Positions 49,434-57,181 of a stretch of DNA of 64,000 nucleotides are shown here, piece after piece. Below the pieces are notes generated by a model. That model was not told the DNA's origin. It did not search any database and was given only the letters and a program-made list of their open reading frames with translations. Origin of the DNA: Thiopontia sp964551545 (GTDB lineage Bacteria > Pseudomonadota > Gammaproteobacteria > GCF-002020875); assembly GCA_964551545.1 (NCBI GenBank), contig CAZKCT010000001.1:40751-104750 (forward strand). Direction: 5' to 3'. Position numbers and translations under genes: made by a program. Position 1 is the first letter of the stretch. Each line of letters opens with the position of its first letter.

Positions 49434-50239
49434 TGGAGGTCGTCCTGTTCTGGGTGGGAAGACGGAGTGGACCGCTCCGTACTCTTTTCTGATTCGGCGA
49501 TCTGTAGCTCCAGCGCCTCATAGGCGGCTAGGACCTCTTTCCGATTCCGTTCCAGTGTGGAAGAGACACGATCCAGGCTTTGTGTGATCTCTCCCAACTC
49601 TCCCTCAGTGGGTAGGTTTTGTGCTGGAGGGGTGAGATTGCCCGATGCGATGCTTCCCATGGCTAGCTTGAGCCTAGACAAGAATTGAGTGAGTTGTTTG
49701 GAGAGAAGGTAGACCAACAGTAGTGCAACCACAAAGGCGGAGAGACCCGCCCAGAGTGTCTCCATAATCAGTTGTTGGCGACTCTCTTTGAGTCTGTTGT
49801 TTGAGAGGGTGAGCGCCACCGATCCCAGTAGTGGGGCTGGCGCAGTATTGGATGAGTCCCATGTGTCAATAGATAGCATTGACGCATGGATGGGGGCGGT
49901 AAAGACCGTTCCTGGTGTGACCTCCAACAAGGACGAGGGGATGTGCTCAATTTGGGCGAGCAGATGGAACTGGTTATCGTAGATCTCGATTCGGTCAATC
50001 TCTGGCTGTTGTACGACCTGATTCAGGTAGGTGCGAAGGGCGTCCATATCCCCAGAGAATATCGAATATTCACAACTGGGTGCGATCTGTTTTACCAGAG
50101 TTTCTCCATGTCGCTGATGCTCTATAAGGAGGTGACTCCATCCGTTATAGGCTGTATGGAGTGTCATGGCGATCCATACGATCAAGGCGGGGATAGCGCC
50201 TAGCAGAAGAATCTGGGTTCGAAAAGGCCAATGGTTCAT
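49430..50239 (-). CDS. Membrane protein with periplasmic sensor and HAMP domain, no kinase
   Basis: 269 residues. Transmembrane helices at about 8-28 and 160-182 enclose a periplasmic domain of about 130 residues (HLLAQIEHIPSSLLEV region), which resembles the N-terminal sensors of BarA-type kinases. HAMP follows (about 183-235; FLSRLKLAMGSIASGNL...GELGEITQSLDRV), then a coiled coil (EVLAAYEALELQIAESEK) and the end. No kinase, cyclase or methyl-accepting output is present. It sits between a binding-protein gene and a kinase, overlapping both by 4 bases. I infer that it relays ligand state to the kinase as a split sensor. Confidence 0.82.
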   Translation of the reverse strand: MNHWPFRTQILLLGAIPALIVWIAMTLHTAYNGWSHLLIEHQRHGETLVKQIAPSCEYSIFSGDMDALRTYLNQVVQQPEIDRIEIYDNQFHLLAQIEHIPSSLLEVTPGTVFTAPIHASMLSIDTWDSSNTAPAPLLGSVALTLSNNRLKESRQQLIMETLWAGLSAFVVALLLVYLLSKQLTQFLSRLKLAMGSIASGNLTPPAQNLPTEGELGEITQSLDRVSSTLERNRKEVLAAYEALELQIAESEKSTERSTPSSHPEQDDLH

Positions 50240-51093
50240 TGCAACGTCTCCTCAAACTGTTGCAGTTGTTGGGTCAAGGTCGATGGATGGTCCAGATGGA
50301 TCCCGAGGGATCGTGCGACCTTGGGGTTGGTGACTACGGTAAATTGTGCGGGGTACTGTGGTGAGAACAGGGCAGTGTTGCCTTGTCCTCCCCGGCTGAA
50401 TTGAGAAATCCACGTTTGAGTCTGCGCGATCATCTCTTCGCTCGATGTTGATGCCCCCACCACGCAGCCCGCCTGTACCGCCGACGTGGTGTGACAGATT
50501 AGCGGTTTCTGTTGCCGGTAAGCGGAGAGCAGAATGCCGCGAAAACTTTGGGCATTAAATAGGGCGGGGTCATGGTGGGTAATCAAGGCATTCGTGTTAG
50601 AGAGGAGCTGTCTCAATGAGGGGTGTAGCTGTTGTGTGGTCTGTTGCGTGATCTGTAGCCCCTGTTGAGTGAGGATTTCAATATTCTCCTCCTCTCCACT
50701 CTGCAGGATACCGACGTGGTGAATGGATGGGAGTGCAAGGGCGCTTAACTGAATCAGTCGATGGAGCGGTTGTTCGCGAAAGATTGCAGTGGCGGGGTGT
50801 TTGAGTGACGGGGCCTGTTGTAGGGCCTGATCGAACTCATCATGGGTCACCAACAGGGCCAATAGAGGAGTGGGGATAGACTGTTGTAGTGCGTTGGTTA
50901 GGCTCTTCGGGCCAATGGTAATGAGTAAGTTGGGTGTGCTGTCAGAGAGGGGTAAGGAGCTGAGTGTCTCCTCTAACTGTATAGAGAAGGACTGATAGGC
51001 CTGTGGAGGGTCCGCCAGTAAGGTGATGGTTCCCGATTGCGCCCCGCTGCCGAATAGAATGCACAGCAGCAAAAGGAGCAGGCGAATACTCAT
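50236..51093 (-). CDS. Periplasmic substrate-binding-like protein (TrpX/ABC_sub_bind-like)
   Basis: 285 residues with a signal peptide (LLLLLLCILFGSGAQS). The first lobe (ITLLADPPQAYQSFSIQLEE, then PNLLITIGPKSLTNAL and TPLLALLVTHDEF) and second lobe (HHVGILQSGEEENIEIL, then FRGILLSAYRQQKPLICHT) fit the two-domain binding-protein fold of PF04392-type proteins. There is no ABC permease or ATPase near. It follows a TonB receptor by 18 bases and overlaps the HAMP-protein gene, so it probably reports a ligand admitted by that receptor. The ligand is unknown. Confidence 0.72.
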   Translation of the reverse strand: MSIRLLLLLLCILFGSGAQSGTITLLADPPQAYQSFSIQLEETLSSLPLSDSTPNLLITIGPKSLTNALQQSIPTPLLALLVTHDEFDQALQQAPSLKHPATAIFREQPLHRLIQLSALALPSIHHVGILQSGEEENIEILTQQGLQITQQTTQQLHPSLRQLLSNTNALITHHDPALFNAQSFRGILLSAYRQQKPLICHTTSAVQAGCVVGASTSSEEMIAQTQTWISQFSRGGQGNTALFSPQYPAQFTVVTNPKVARSLGIHLDHPSTLTQQLQQFEETLQ

Positions 51094-51111
51094 GCTGGGA
51101 TATCGCGGGGG

Positions 51112-53085
51112 TTACCACTCACTTTTTAGCGTTAGCATGAAATCGGTTTTATTATTATTGGAGTGGCTGCTGTCATACTCCACTACCGTTCCAAGGTGGT
51201 GACGAAGCAGTAAGCCGATTGTTGCGGGTTGAGCGGATGTGAGCTCTATTTTTTGATTGAGTGCTAGATCCACGCGTCGCATTGGCGTAGTGAAATCGGC
51301 GGCTGAGCAGCCACTGTTTTCGGTGGTGTAGCTGAGTTCGCCACAGAGTAATCCCATATAGTAGAAGGCGAGCGAGCCCTGCAGGGAGGTGCCGAAGCGG
51401 TGGGTGGCCATTGCAGAGAGGATCTTCTTTGGACTGGAGCTGGAGAGATCCTCTGTTTCACTGTGGTAGCTGAAGATATGCCCATAGGAGAGATCCAGAC
51501 GATTCTTGGCATCCGGTGTCCAATGAGTCTCAAGTTCAATACCGTTAATCTCTGCAGAGTAGAGATTGGCATGGGTGAATGGGTATAGATCAAAACTGGG
51601 AGTGAGGAGTGCTGTAGGAATTGAATTTGTGGTTAACCCCGTCATGTCGGAGAGTCGCTCCTGATAAAGACGGATGTCTCCACTAGCATTGTGTTGCGGT
51701 AGATTAAAGTGCCACCCCAGCTCCCGAGCAGTGATCTGTTCGGGACGTAGAGCATAGCTGGATGAGCCGATTTCACTAAGCCTAGAGGAGGCGACGGCGG
51801 TGATATAGTTAACTTCTGGATCGGTCCATTTGGCATACTGCTCTAGCAGATCTGGAGAGCGAATGGCCTCGGAGTAGCTGGCCCGCAGGGTGTGGTTGGG
51901 GGTAAGGTGGTAGTTTAGAGCGACTCTTGGGGAGAGTTTGCTAAACCCTCCAACATCTTCATGGTCCCACATGACCCCGCCATGGAGTAGTAGATGATCG
52001 GCGGCTCGCCACTCCAGATTGGCATAGAGTTGATGGCTGTTCTTCTTGTAGGTCTGCCCATCGCCAAAATAGGTGGAGGACTTTACCCGATCCTGTCGCA
52101 GTGCAAGACCAGAGACAGAGCGTAGTTGATCATTATGGTTCTGGTTGTACTGTAACTCCAGATGGTAACGGGACTCATCCCAGTTGCGGTTGCCAGCACT
52201 CCACTCATGGATCACGTTGATTTGTTGATGATAGGCGGTCAGCTCCGTTGAGCGGTCTGCGTCAATGAGTCGCTTCCAGCGGATCTGTTGGTGGCTGTTC
52301 TTCCAGTGGGCAGTAGTTGGCAATGAGATTTTGCCAACATCCTTGTCTCCATCCTTGAATCCCAGGTCGAGATGAATTTGGTCGGTTGGGCTGTGTTGAT
52401 AATCCCCTCTCCAGTTGAGGAAATGGAGTGCCTCTTCATCTCGGTAGGTACCTTGGTCATAGCCATCGTCCCCATAGTATTTCATCGAGAGGCGGTAGCT
52501 GAGATCCTGGAGATTGCCTACATGACGGAATGCACTCTCTCTCCGGTCGCCAGTTCCTGTGGTGACGGAGAGCAGCGAGGGGGTGTCGGCCGAATTGCGA
52601 GTGATGATGTTGATCACTCCCATAAAGGCATTGGCACCATAAGAGACCGTGGAGGGGGCGCGCACCACCTCGATGCGTTCAATGTCCTCGATGATCAGAG
52701 GGAGATCGTTCCACATCACTCGAGAGAATCCGGCCTGATAGACGGAGCGCCCGTCGACTAAGACTTGCAGGTGACGACCATTCCCGCTACCGGATGTATC
52801 AAGTCCATGATATTTAACCTGCGGTTTATTGCCGTTGCTATAGACCACAAACATGCCAGGAACGAGGCGGAAAAGCTCCGCGATCTCTCGAATCCCGCTC
52901 TCCTCAATCTGTTTTCTGCGGATGATGGTGACCGCGGCAGGGGCCTCATTAATGGCCTGCTCGATTCTTGATGGCGTGAGTACAATAGGAAGGGCGTCGA
53001 GGTCGTCCAGTGGCTCTACTGCAATACCAGTTGATGATGTGGTGATTAGCAGGACGGGGATGATGTTCCGGAAAGAGCGCCTCAC
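51112..53085 (-). CDS. TonB-dependent outer-membrane receptor
   Basis: 657 residues: signal peptide (about 1-22), plug domain (about 35-150; EAPAAVTIIRRKQIEESGI, then RHLQVLVDGRSVY and IERIEVVRAPSTVSYGANA, which is the conserved plug end), and a 22-strand-type barrel ending LKSEW with the expected terminal aromatic. The IVLTPSR segment before the plug may be the TonB box. Substrates of the family include siderophores, cobalamin, metals and glycans; none can be picked here. It lies inside a two-component unit: its start overlaps the regulator stop. Confidence 0.92.
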   Translation of the reverse strand: MRRSFRNIIPVLLITTSSTGIAVEPLDDLDALPIVLTPSRIEQAINEAPAAVTIIRRKQIEESGIREIAELFRLVPGMFVVYSNGNKPQVKYHGLDTSGSGNGRHLQVLVDGRSVYQAGFSRVMWNDLPLIIEDIERIEVVRAPSTVSYGANAFMGVINIITRNSADTPSLLSVTTGTGDRRESAFRHVGNLQDLSYRLSMKYYGDDGYDQGTYRDEEALHFLNWRGDYQHSPTDQIHLDLGFKDGDKDVGKISLPTTAHWKNSHQQIRWKRLIDADRSTELTAYHQQINVIHEWSAGNRNWDESRYHLELQYNQNHNDQLRSVSGLALRQDRVKSSTYFGDGQTYKKNSHQLYANLEWRAADHLLLHGGVMWDHEDVGGFSKLSPRVALNYHLTPNHTLRASYSEAIRSPDLLEQYAKWTDPEVNYITAVASSRLSEIGSSSYALRPEQITARELGWHFNLPQHNASGDIRLYQERLSDMTGLTTNSIPTALLTPSFDLYPFTHANLYSAEINGIELETHWTPDAKNRLDLSYGHIFSYHSETEDLSSSSPKKILSAMATHRFGTSLQGSLAFYYMGLLCGELSYTTENSGCSAADFTTPMRRVDLALNQKIELTSAQPATIGLLLRHHLGTVVEYDSSHSNNNKTDFMLTLKSEW

Positions 53086-53798
53086 TGTTCGGTGATTTCA
53101 ACGGGGGCGGAGAGGATATACCCTTGATTACGAATGGTCTGGATAATCATCCCGCGTTTGTCCCCAATCTGCTCTCGAATCCGACTGACCTGAACATCAA
53201 TACTGCGGCTGTTGACCTCTACCTGGGTGCCTAGTAACTCATCGGTGACCTGGTGCCGGTTGAGTATCTGGTTGGGACGGTTCAGAAAATGGAGGAGCAG
53301 CTTGAGTTGGCTATCAGGAAGCGCGACTCGCTGGCCGTCCTCTCGAGTAATGACCCGATCAGGCATGGAGAGGGTGATCCCTCCAAAATGGAAGTGTTGT
53401 TGTTTGTCAGGAGAGGCGGGTGTTGGGGTGCGACGCAGGATGGCATGGATTCGTTCCAACAGCTCACTCGGGTCAAAAGGTTTGGTCAGGTAGTCGTCGG
53501 CCCCCAGTCGAAGGCCGTGAATGCGGTCGCTGGTTTCGGCACGGGCCGAGAGCATAATGATTGGAAGATCGCTCTTTTTGCGTAGGGTTTCGGCGATAGA
53601 GAAGCCATCTTCACCGGGGAGCATGATATCGAGAATGAGGAGTGCAATCGGCTCACGCCCCAGAATTTCCCATGCCTTCTCCCCATCTGGGGCGGTCCAG
53701 ACATTTTCAAAGCCCTTCTTGTTCAGATAGTGGCGGAGCAGCGAACGGATTTCATTGTCGTCATCGACAATCAGCAGGTGTTGAGATAGAGATTCCAT
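53082..53798 (-). CDS. OmpR-family response regulator
   Basis: 238 residues. The receiver domain (about 7-120) has the acidic pair VDDD, phospho-acceptor Asp57 (LLILDIMLPGEDG) and Lys in YLTKPFDPSELL. A winged-helix DNA-binding domain (about 135-235) ends with VSRIREQIGDKRGMIIQTIRNQGYIL. It starts the unit RR-TonB receptor-binding protein-HAMP protein-kinase and probably controls it. There is no ribosome-binding site before the ATG and a TATAAT lies only about 8 bases away, so the mRNA may be leaderless. Confidence 0.93.
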   Translation of the reverse strand: MESLSQHLLIVDDDNEIRSLLRHYLNKKGFENVWTAPDGEKAWEILGREPIALLILDIMLPGEDGFSIAETLRKKSDLPIIMLSARAETSDRIHGLRLGADDYLTKPFDPSELLERIHAILRRTPTPASPDKQQHFHFGGITLSMPDRVITREDGQRVALPDSQLKLLLHFLNRPNQILNRHQVTDELLGTQVEVNSRSIDVQVSRIREQIGDKRGMIIQTIRNQGYILSAPVEITEQ

Positions 53799-53805
53799 AT
53801 AAAGA

Positions 53806-53848
53806 ATTATAGATAATCCCCTGCTGAAATTGTGTTACTGAATGTAAC
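53806..53848 (-). promoter_or_regulatory. Candidate autoregulated promoter of the response-regulator unit
   Basis: On the minus strand, TATAAT (plus coordinates 53806-53811) serves as -10 with no good -35, and a palindrome GTTAC-TGAAT-GTAAC (53834-53848) lies in the position of an activator site just upstream. This is the pattern of a promoter activated by its own OmpR-type regulator. The predicted transcript start coincides with the ATG. Confidence 0.45.
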
Positions 53849-53851
53849 GAG

Positions 53852-54118
53852 TCAAGTGTTTGATTGATCTGTGTTTTGACTTGTGGCACCTTCCTCAATG
53901 ATCTGATCGAGACGAATCTCAATGGGCTGTTTTTTCCCATTGATTGCAATGAGGAATTCTCCTCCTGGGCGGGTCACCAGATCGGTTGGGAAGATCTTCT
54001 GTGATTCAGTGATCCCTGAGTTTGTATGCCACTGCAGTCGTAGTGGCCTGCGCTGCAGGATGGCCAGCTCATACTCGCTGTGGCGGGCACAGGAGATGGG
54101 CTGGTAAGACGACCTCAT
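53852..54118 (-). CDS. rof: Rof/YaeO-like Rho-binding antiterminator
   Basis: 88 residues. SSYQPISCARHSEYELAIL at the start, then PTDLVTRPGGEFLIA and IEIRLDQI match the Rof (YaeO) family, whose E. coli member binds Rho and blocks its loading on RNA. The beta-barrel pattern and the invariant YQPIxC and RLDxI are present. Its ATG overlaps the argF stop (ATGA), so translation depends on argF. In E. coli rof is not in an arginine operon. Identification rests on motif recall, so moderate confidence. Confidence 0.75.
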   Translation of the reverse strand: MRSSYQPISCARHSEYELAILQRRPLRLQWHTNSGITESQKIFPTDLVTRPGGEFLIAINGKKQPIEIRLDQIIEEGATSQNTDQSNT

Positions 54119-55020
54119 TGCTGCATCAAGAACTCGAGCAGGGCTTTCTGGGCATGAAGGCGATTCTCGGCCTCATCCCAGACCACGCTCTGCGGGCCAT
54201 CGATGACGCCAGCGCTCACCTCTTCTCCTCGATGTGCAGGGAGGCAGTGCATGAAGAGAGCCTCGGGATTGGCGTGGCTCATCAGCGCCTCATCCACTTG
54301 GTAATCCTGGAAGATGGTGTTGCGAGTGCTGCTCTCCTCCTCCTGTCCCATGCTGGCCCAGACATCCGTCACAATCAGATCTGCATTGCGTACCGCATCC
54401 GCCGGGTCTCTCATCAGGGTGATGGAAGATTCGGTCTGTGCCACCATCTCCGGCTTGGGCTCATACCCTTCAGGGGTGGCGATGTTGAGGTGGAAGCCAA
54501 AGCGTAGCGCTGCGTTCATGTAGGAGTGGCACATATTATTGCCATCCCCGATCCATGCCACGGTCTTGCCACGGATGGAGCCACGATGTTCAACATAGGC
54601 CTGCATGTCGGCCAGTAACTGACAGGGGTGGTAGTCATCAGTCAGCGCATTGATGACAGGGACCTTGGAGTACGCTGCAAAGCGTTCCACATTTTCATGG
54701 GAGAAAGTGCGGATCATCACCACATCGACCATGCTGGAGAGGACGCGTGCGCTATCTTCAATCGGCTCGCCACGCCCCAGTTGGGTATCTCGAGAGGAGA
54801 GAAAGATGGCGCTGCCGCCAAACTGGGCCATACCGGTCTCGAAGGAGACCCGGGTGCGGGTGGAGGACTTCTCGAAAATCATCCCCAGCACCTGGTTCTT
54901 CAGCGGCTCATAGATCTCACCTGCGTGCTGCATCTTCTTCAGCTCAATCGCGCGTTCGATGAGCTGCTCCAGCTCCTCGCTGCTGAAATCAAGCAGAGTC
55001 AGAAAGTGTCTTGTGGTCAT
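54115..55020 (-). CDS. argF: Ornithine carbamoyltransferase
   Basis: 301 residues. It makes citrulline from ornithine and carbamoyl phosphate. The carbamoyl-phosphate motif is EKSSTRTRVSFETGMAQFGG; the ornithine side has HCLPAHRGEE, and HPCQLLADMQ is also present. Both ends overlap neighbours by 4 bases: argD upstream and rof downstream. This gives the translationally coupled order argD-argF-rof. Confidence 0.97.
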   Translation of the reverse strand: MTTRHFLTLLDFSSEELEQLIERAIELKKMQHAGEIYEPLKNQVLGMIFEKSSTRTRVSFETGMAQFGGSAIFLSSRDTQLGRGEPIEDSARVLSSMVDVVMIRTFSHENVERFAAYSKVPVINALTDDYHPCQLLADMQAYVEHRGSIRGKTVAWIGDGNNMCHSYMNAALRFGFHLNIATPEGYEPKPEMVAQTESSITLMRDPADAVRNADLIVTDVWASMGQEEESSTRNTIFQDYQVDEALMSHANPEALFMHCLPAHRGEEVSAGVIDGPQSVVWDEAENRLHAQKALLEFLMQQ

Positions 55021-56201
55021 GATGGCTGCTCCTCACTCCAGCGTTCTATCAATTCGCTCACCTGATCGATGACTTGGTCGGCCTCATCGTCACTGAGAAT
55101 CAGTGGGGGCAGCAGACGAACAACCCGCTCTGCAGTGACGTTAATGAGCAGCTTCTGTTCAAGTGCCTTGGCGACCAGCTCGGTGCAGGGATGAGCTAGC
55201 TCAATGCCAATCATTAACCCGCTGCTGCGGATGGCGTTGACCTGATCGTTGTTGCCTAGGCGATCTACGAATCCTTGATAGATCCGCTCCCCCAGTTCAG
55301 CAGCACGTTCGACAAGCTTCAGTTGCTGCATGGTCTCAATCACGGCAAGGGCGCCACGAGTCACCAGTGGATTGCCGCCAAAGGTCGAACCGTGCATGCC
55401 CGGTTGGAATAGGGTGGCGGCCTTGCCATGAGCGAGACAGGCGCCAATGGGGAGTCCATTTCCCAGCCCCTTCGCTAGAGTCATGATATCCGGCTGAATG
55501 TCATGATGTTGGAAGCCAAACCACTCTCCGGTGCGCCCCATCCCAGTCTGAATCTCGTCCAGAATCATCAGCCATCCCTGCTCGTCACAGAGAGTCCGAA
55601 TGCCGCTTAGGTAGTCTGCATCGGGAATCTGAATGCCGCCTTCCCCTTGTACCGGCTCGACCATCACCGCAACGACCTCTTTGGTGCGGGCTGCGATCTC
55701 GGTCAATGCCTCCAGATCATTATAAGGCGCGCGAATGAACCCTTTGACCAGTGGCTCAAAGCCGGCTTGGACCTTGCGGTTGCCGGTGGCACTGAGGGTG
55801 GCAAGGGTGCGTCCATGGAAACTCCCTTTGACCACAATAATAGCGGGGTTGTCGATGCCGCTTTGATGACCATAGAGTCGGGCCAGTTTGATCGCGGCCT
55901 CATTGGCCTCGGCACCGGAGTTGCCAAAGAAGATATTTTCCATCCCGGAGATCTCGCAGAGGCGATCGGCCAGCTGTTGCTGGTTGGGGATCCCGTAGAG
56001 GTTGGAGGTGTGGAGCAGGGTACCAGCCTGGTCGCAGATGGCGGCAGTCACTGCAGGGTGGCTATGTCCCAGTCCGCAGACGGCGATTCCACTCAAGGCA
56101 TCGAGATAACGGTCTCCGTTCTCGTTTTCAAGCCATGCGCCTTCGCCTCGAACAAAAGAGACGGGCAGGCGCCCATAGGTGGGCATGATGGTGTCACTCA
56201 T
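55017..56201 (-). CDS. argD: Acetylornithine aminotransferase
   Basis: 394 residues, a class III PLP-dependent aminotransferase. It converts N-acetylglutamate semialdehyde to N-acetylornithine and may also act in lysine synthesis. Motifs: YLDALSGIAVCGLGH, NSGAEANEAAIKLAR, GSFHGRTLATLSATG, LDEIQTGMGRTG and the PLP lysine in TLAKGLGNGLPIGA. It is first in the argD-argF-rof unit. The 199-bp gap upstream carries two terminators for the preceding gene and an AT-rich promoter region. Confidence 0.96.
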   Translation of the reverse strand: MSDTIMPTYGRLPVSFVRGEGAWLENENGDRYLDALSGIAVCGLGHSHPAVTAAICDQAGTLLHTSNLYGIPNQQQLADRLCEISGMENIFFGNSGAEANEAAIKLARLYGHQSGIDNPAIIVVKGSFHGRTLATLSATGNRKVQAGFEPLVKGFIRAPYNDLEALTEIAARTKEVVAVMVEPVQGEGGIQIPDADYLSGIRTLCDEQGWLMILDEIQTGMGRTGEWFGFQHHDIQPDIMTLAKGLGNGLPIGACLAHGKAATLFQPGMHGSTFGGNPLVTRGALAVIETMQQLKLVERAAELGERIYQGFVDRLGNNDQVNAIRSSGLMIGIELAHPCTELVAKALEQKLLINVTAERVVRLLPPLILSDDEADQVIDQVSELIERWSEEQPS

Positions 56202-56265
56202 AAACTTCTAAAACTTCTCAGTCAAAAACCCTGTATGAAAAATCCTTTCGTACAAAGCTTTTTCG

Positions 56266-56305
56266 TCAAAAAATAAAAAACGGCAGCCTCAAAATGATGC
56301 TGCCG
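56266..56305 (-). terminator. Second terminator downstream of the PuuD-like gene
   Basis: Read on the minus strand, CGGCAGC pairs with GCTGCCG (plus 56281-56305, 11-base loop), followed by a T-run (plus-strand A-rich stretch 56267-56280). It backs up the terminator at 56354-56380 and insulates argD. Confidence 0.75.
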
Positions 56306-56353
56306 ATCAGTTGAATGGATATTGTAATGATTGTTTTTGGTTTGGCAATAAGT

Positions 56354-56380
56354 AAAAACCCCGGAAGAACCGGGGTTTTT
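56354..56380. terminator. Bidirectional terminator AAAAACCCCGG/CCGGGGTTTTT
   Basis: A perfect 11-bp stem (56354-56364 with 56370-56380) and 5-base loop AAGAA, with A-run and T-run built in. It ends the minus-strand PuuD-like gene 20 bases after its stop. Confidence 0.93.
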
Positions 56381-56400
56381 AGCTTGAGGCCCCGATGATT

Positions 56401-57003
56401 TTAGAAAGGGAGACCGTGGCCGTAGGCAGTCATTCCCAAAAGCATCGGGAAGGAGAGCATGGTATTGGTGCGTGATGCCATCAGTGCAACGAACTTGGCC
56501 TTTGCAATCTCATCGGCAGAAGCATCCTTGAGACCAAGAATCTTCTGCTGGTTCGGCCAGATCAGTACCCAGACGTTGAAGAGCATGATGGTGCCAAGCC
56601 ATGCACCCATGCCGATTACTTCCCATCCAGCGGCAAAAGTAAAAGCACCAGCCAGGCCACCCATGCTTTCTAGTGCGCTCACGCCGGTGAACCAGGTCAG
56701 AACAGCGGCCCAACGGAACCAGAACAGAGCCCGAGGTGCAACATACTTGTTGATCGCGGCTGGGCCAGGTTCACCATCCGCCAGTGCGGCACCAACGGCA
56801 GGGACCTGTACTGCATTGAAGTAGTAGAGCAGGCCAATCCAGGCAATACCAACAATGGCGTGTAGCCAGACAGTAATCTCAAGCAAGTTCACTGCATAGA
56901 CAGTGGCCCCTTCTGCGTTGGGTGTTTTCAGGGCGACAGCAAGGATCAGTGCCAGGATAACGCCGGCGACCACGGTACCAATTCGGGTCTGTAGTGGGTT
57001 CAT
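56401..57003 (-). CDS. PuuD-like (urate hydroxylase/DUF989 type) membrane protein without cytochrome domain
   Basis: 200 residues from ATG 57003, which follows GGAGA; longer frames to 57276 lack support and enter the opposite gene. About five transmembrane helices with LLEITVWLHAIVGIAWIGLLYYFN, RWAAVLTWFTGV and WEVIGMGAWLGTIMLFNVWVLIWPNQQKIL, the pattern of the PuuD membrane domain. True PuuD carries a C-terminal cytochrome c domain needed for urate oxidation; it is absent and no purine genes are near. I call the fold, not the reaction. Histidines in the first two helices may bind heme. Confidence 0.75.
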   Translation of the reverse strand: MNPLQTRIGTVVAGVILALILAVALKTPNAEGATVYAVNLLEITVWLHAIVGIAWIGLLYYFNAVQVPAVGAALADGEPGPAAINKYVAPRALFWFRWAAVLTWFTGVSALESMGGLAGAFTFAAGWEVIGMGAWLGTIMLFNVWVLIWPNQQKILGLKDASADEIAKAKFVALMASRTNTMLSFPMLLGMTAYGHGLPF

Positions 57004-57051
57004 ATCAATTTTCTCCATCGTGAATAAAATAACTAAGCAAAACTGTCGGGT

Positions 57052-57080
57052 ATTATAGGGAGTGAATTGATAAATCGCAA
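57052..57080 (-). promoter_or_regulatory. Sigma-70 promoter of the PuuD-like gene
   Basis: On the minus strand TTGCGA (plus 57075-57080) and TATAAT (plus 57052-57057) are 17 bp apart. It lies about 50 bases before the ATG at 57003 and supports that start over the longer frame. Confidence 0.75.
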
Positions 57081-57181
57081 TAGCCTTGAAAAAGGAATGT
57101 GATTTCATTGTTAGCTGTATCCCCTTAACCATGTCATTTTGCTGGACAATTAGGAGTTCAGACGGTAGCTTGCTGCCCATC

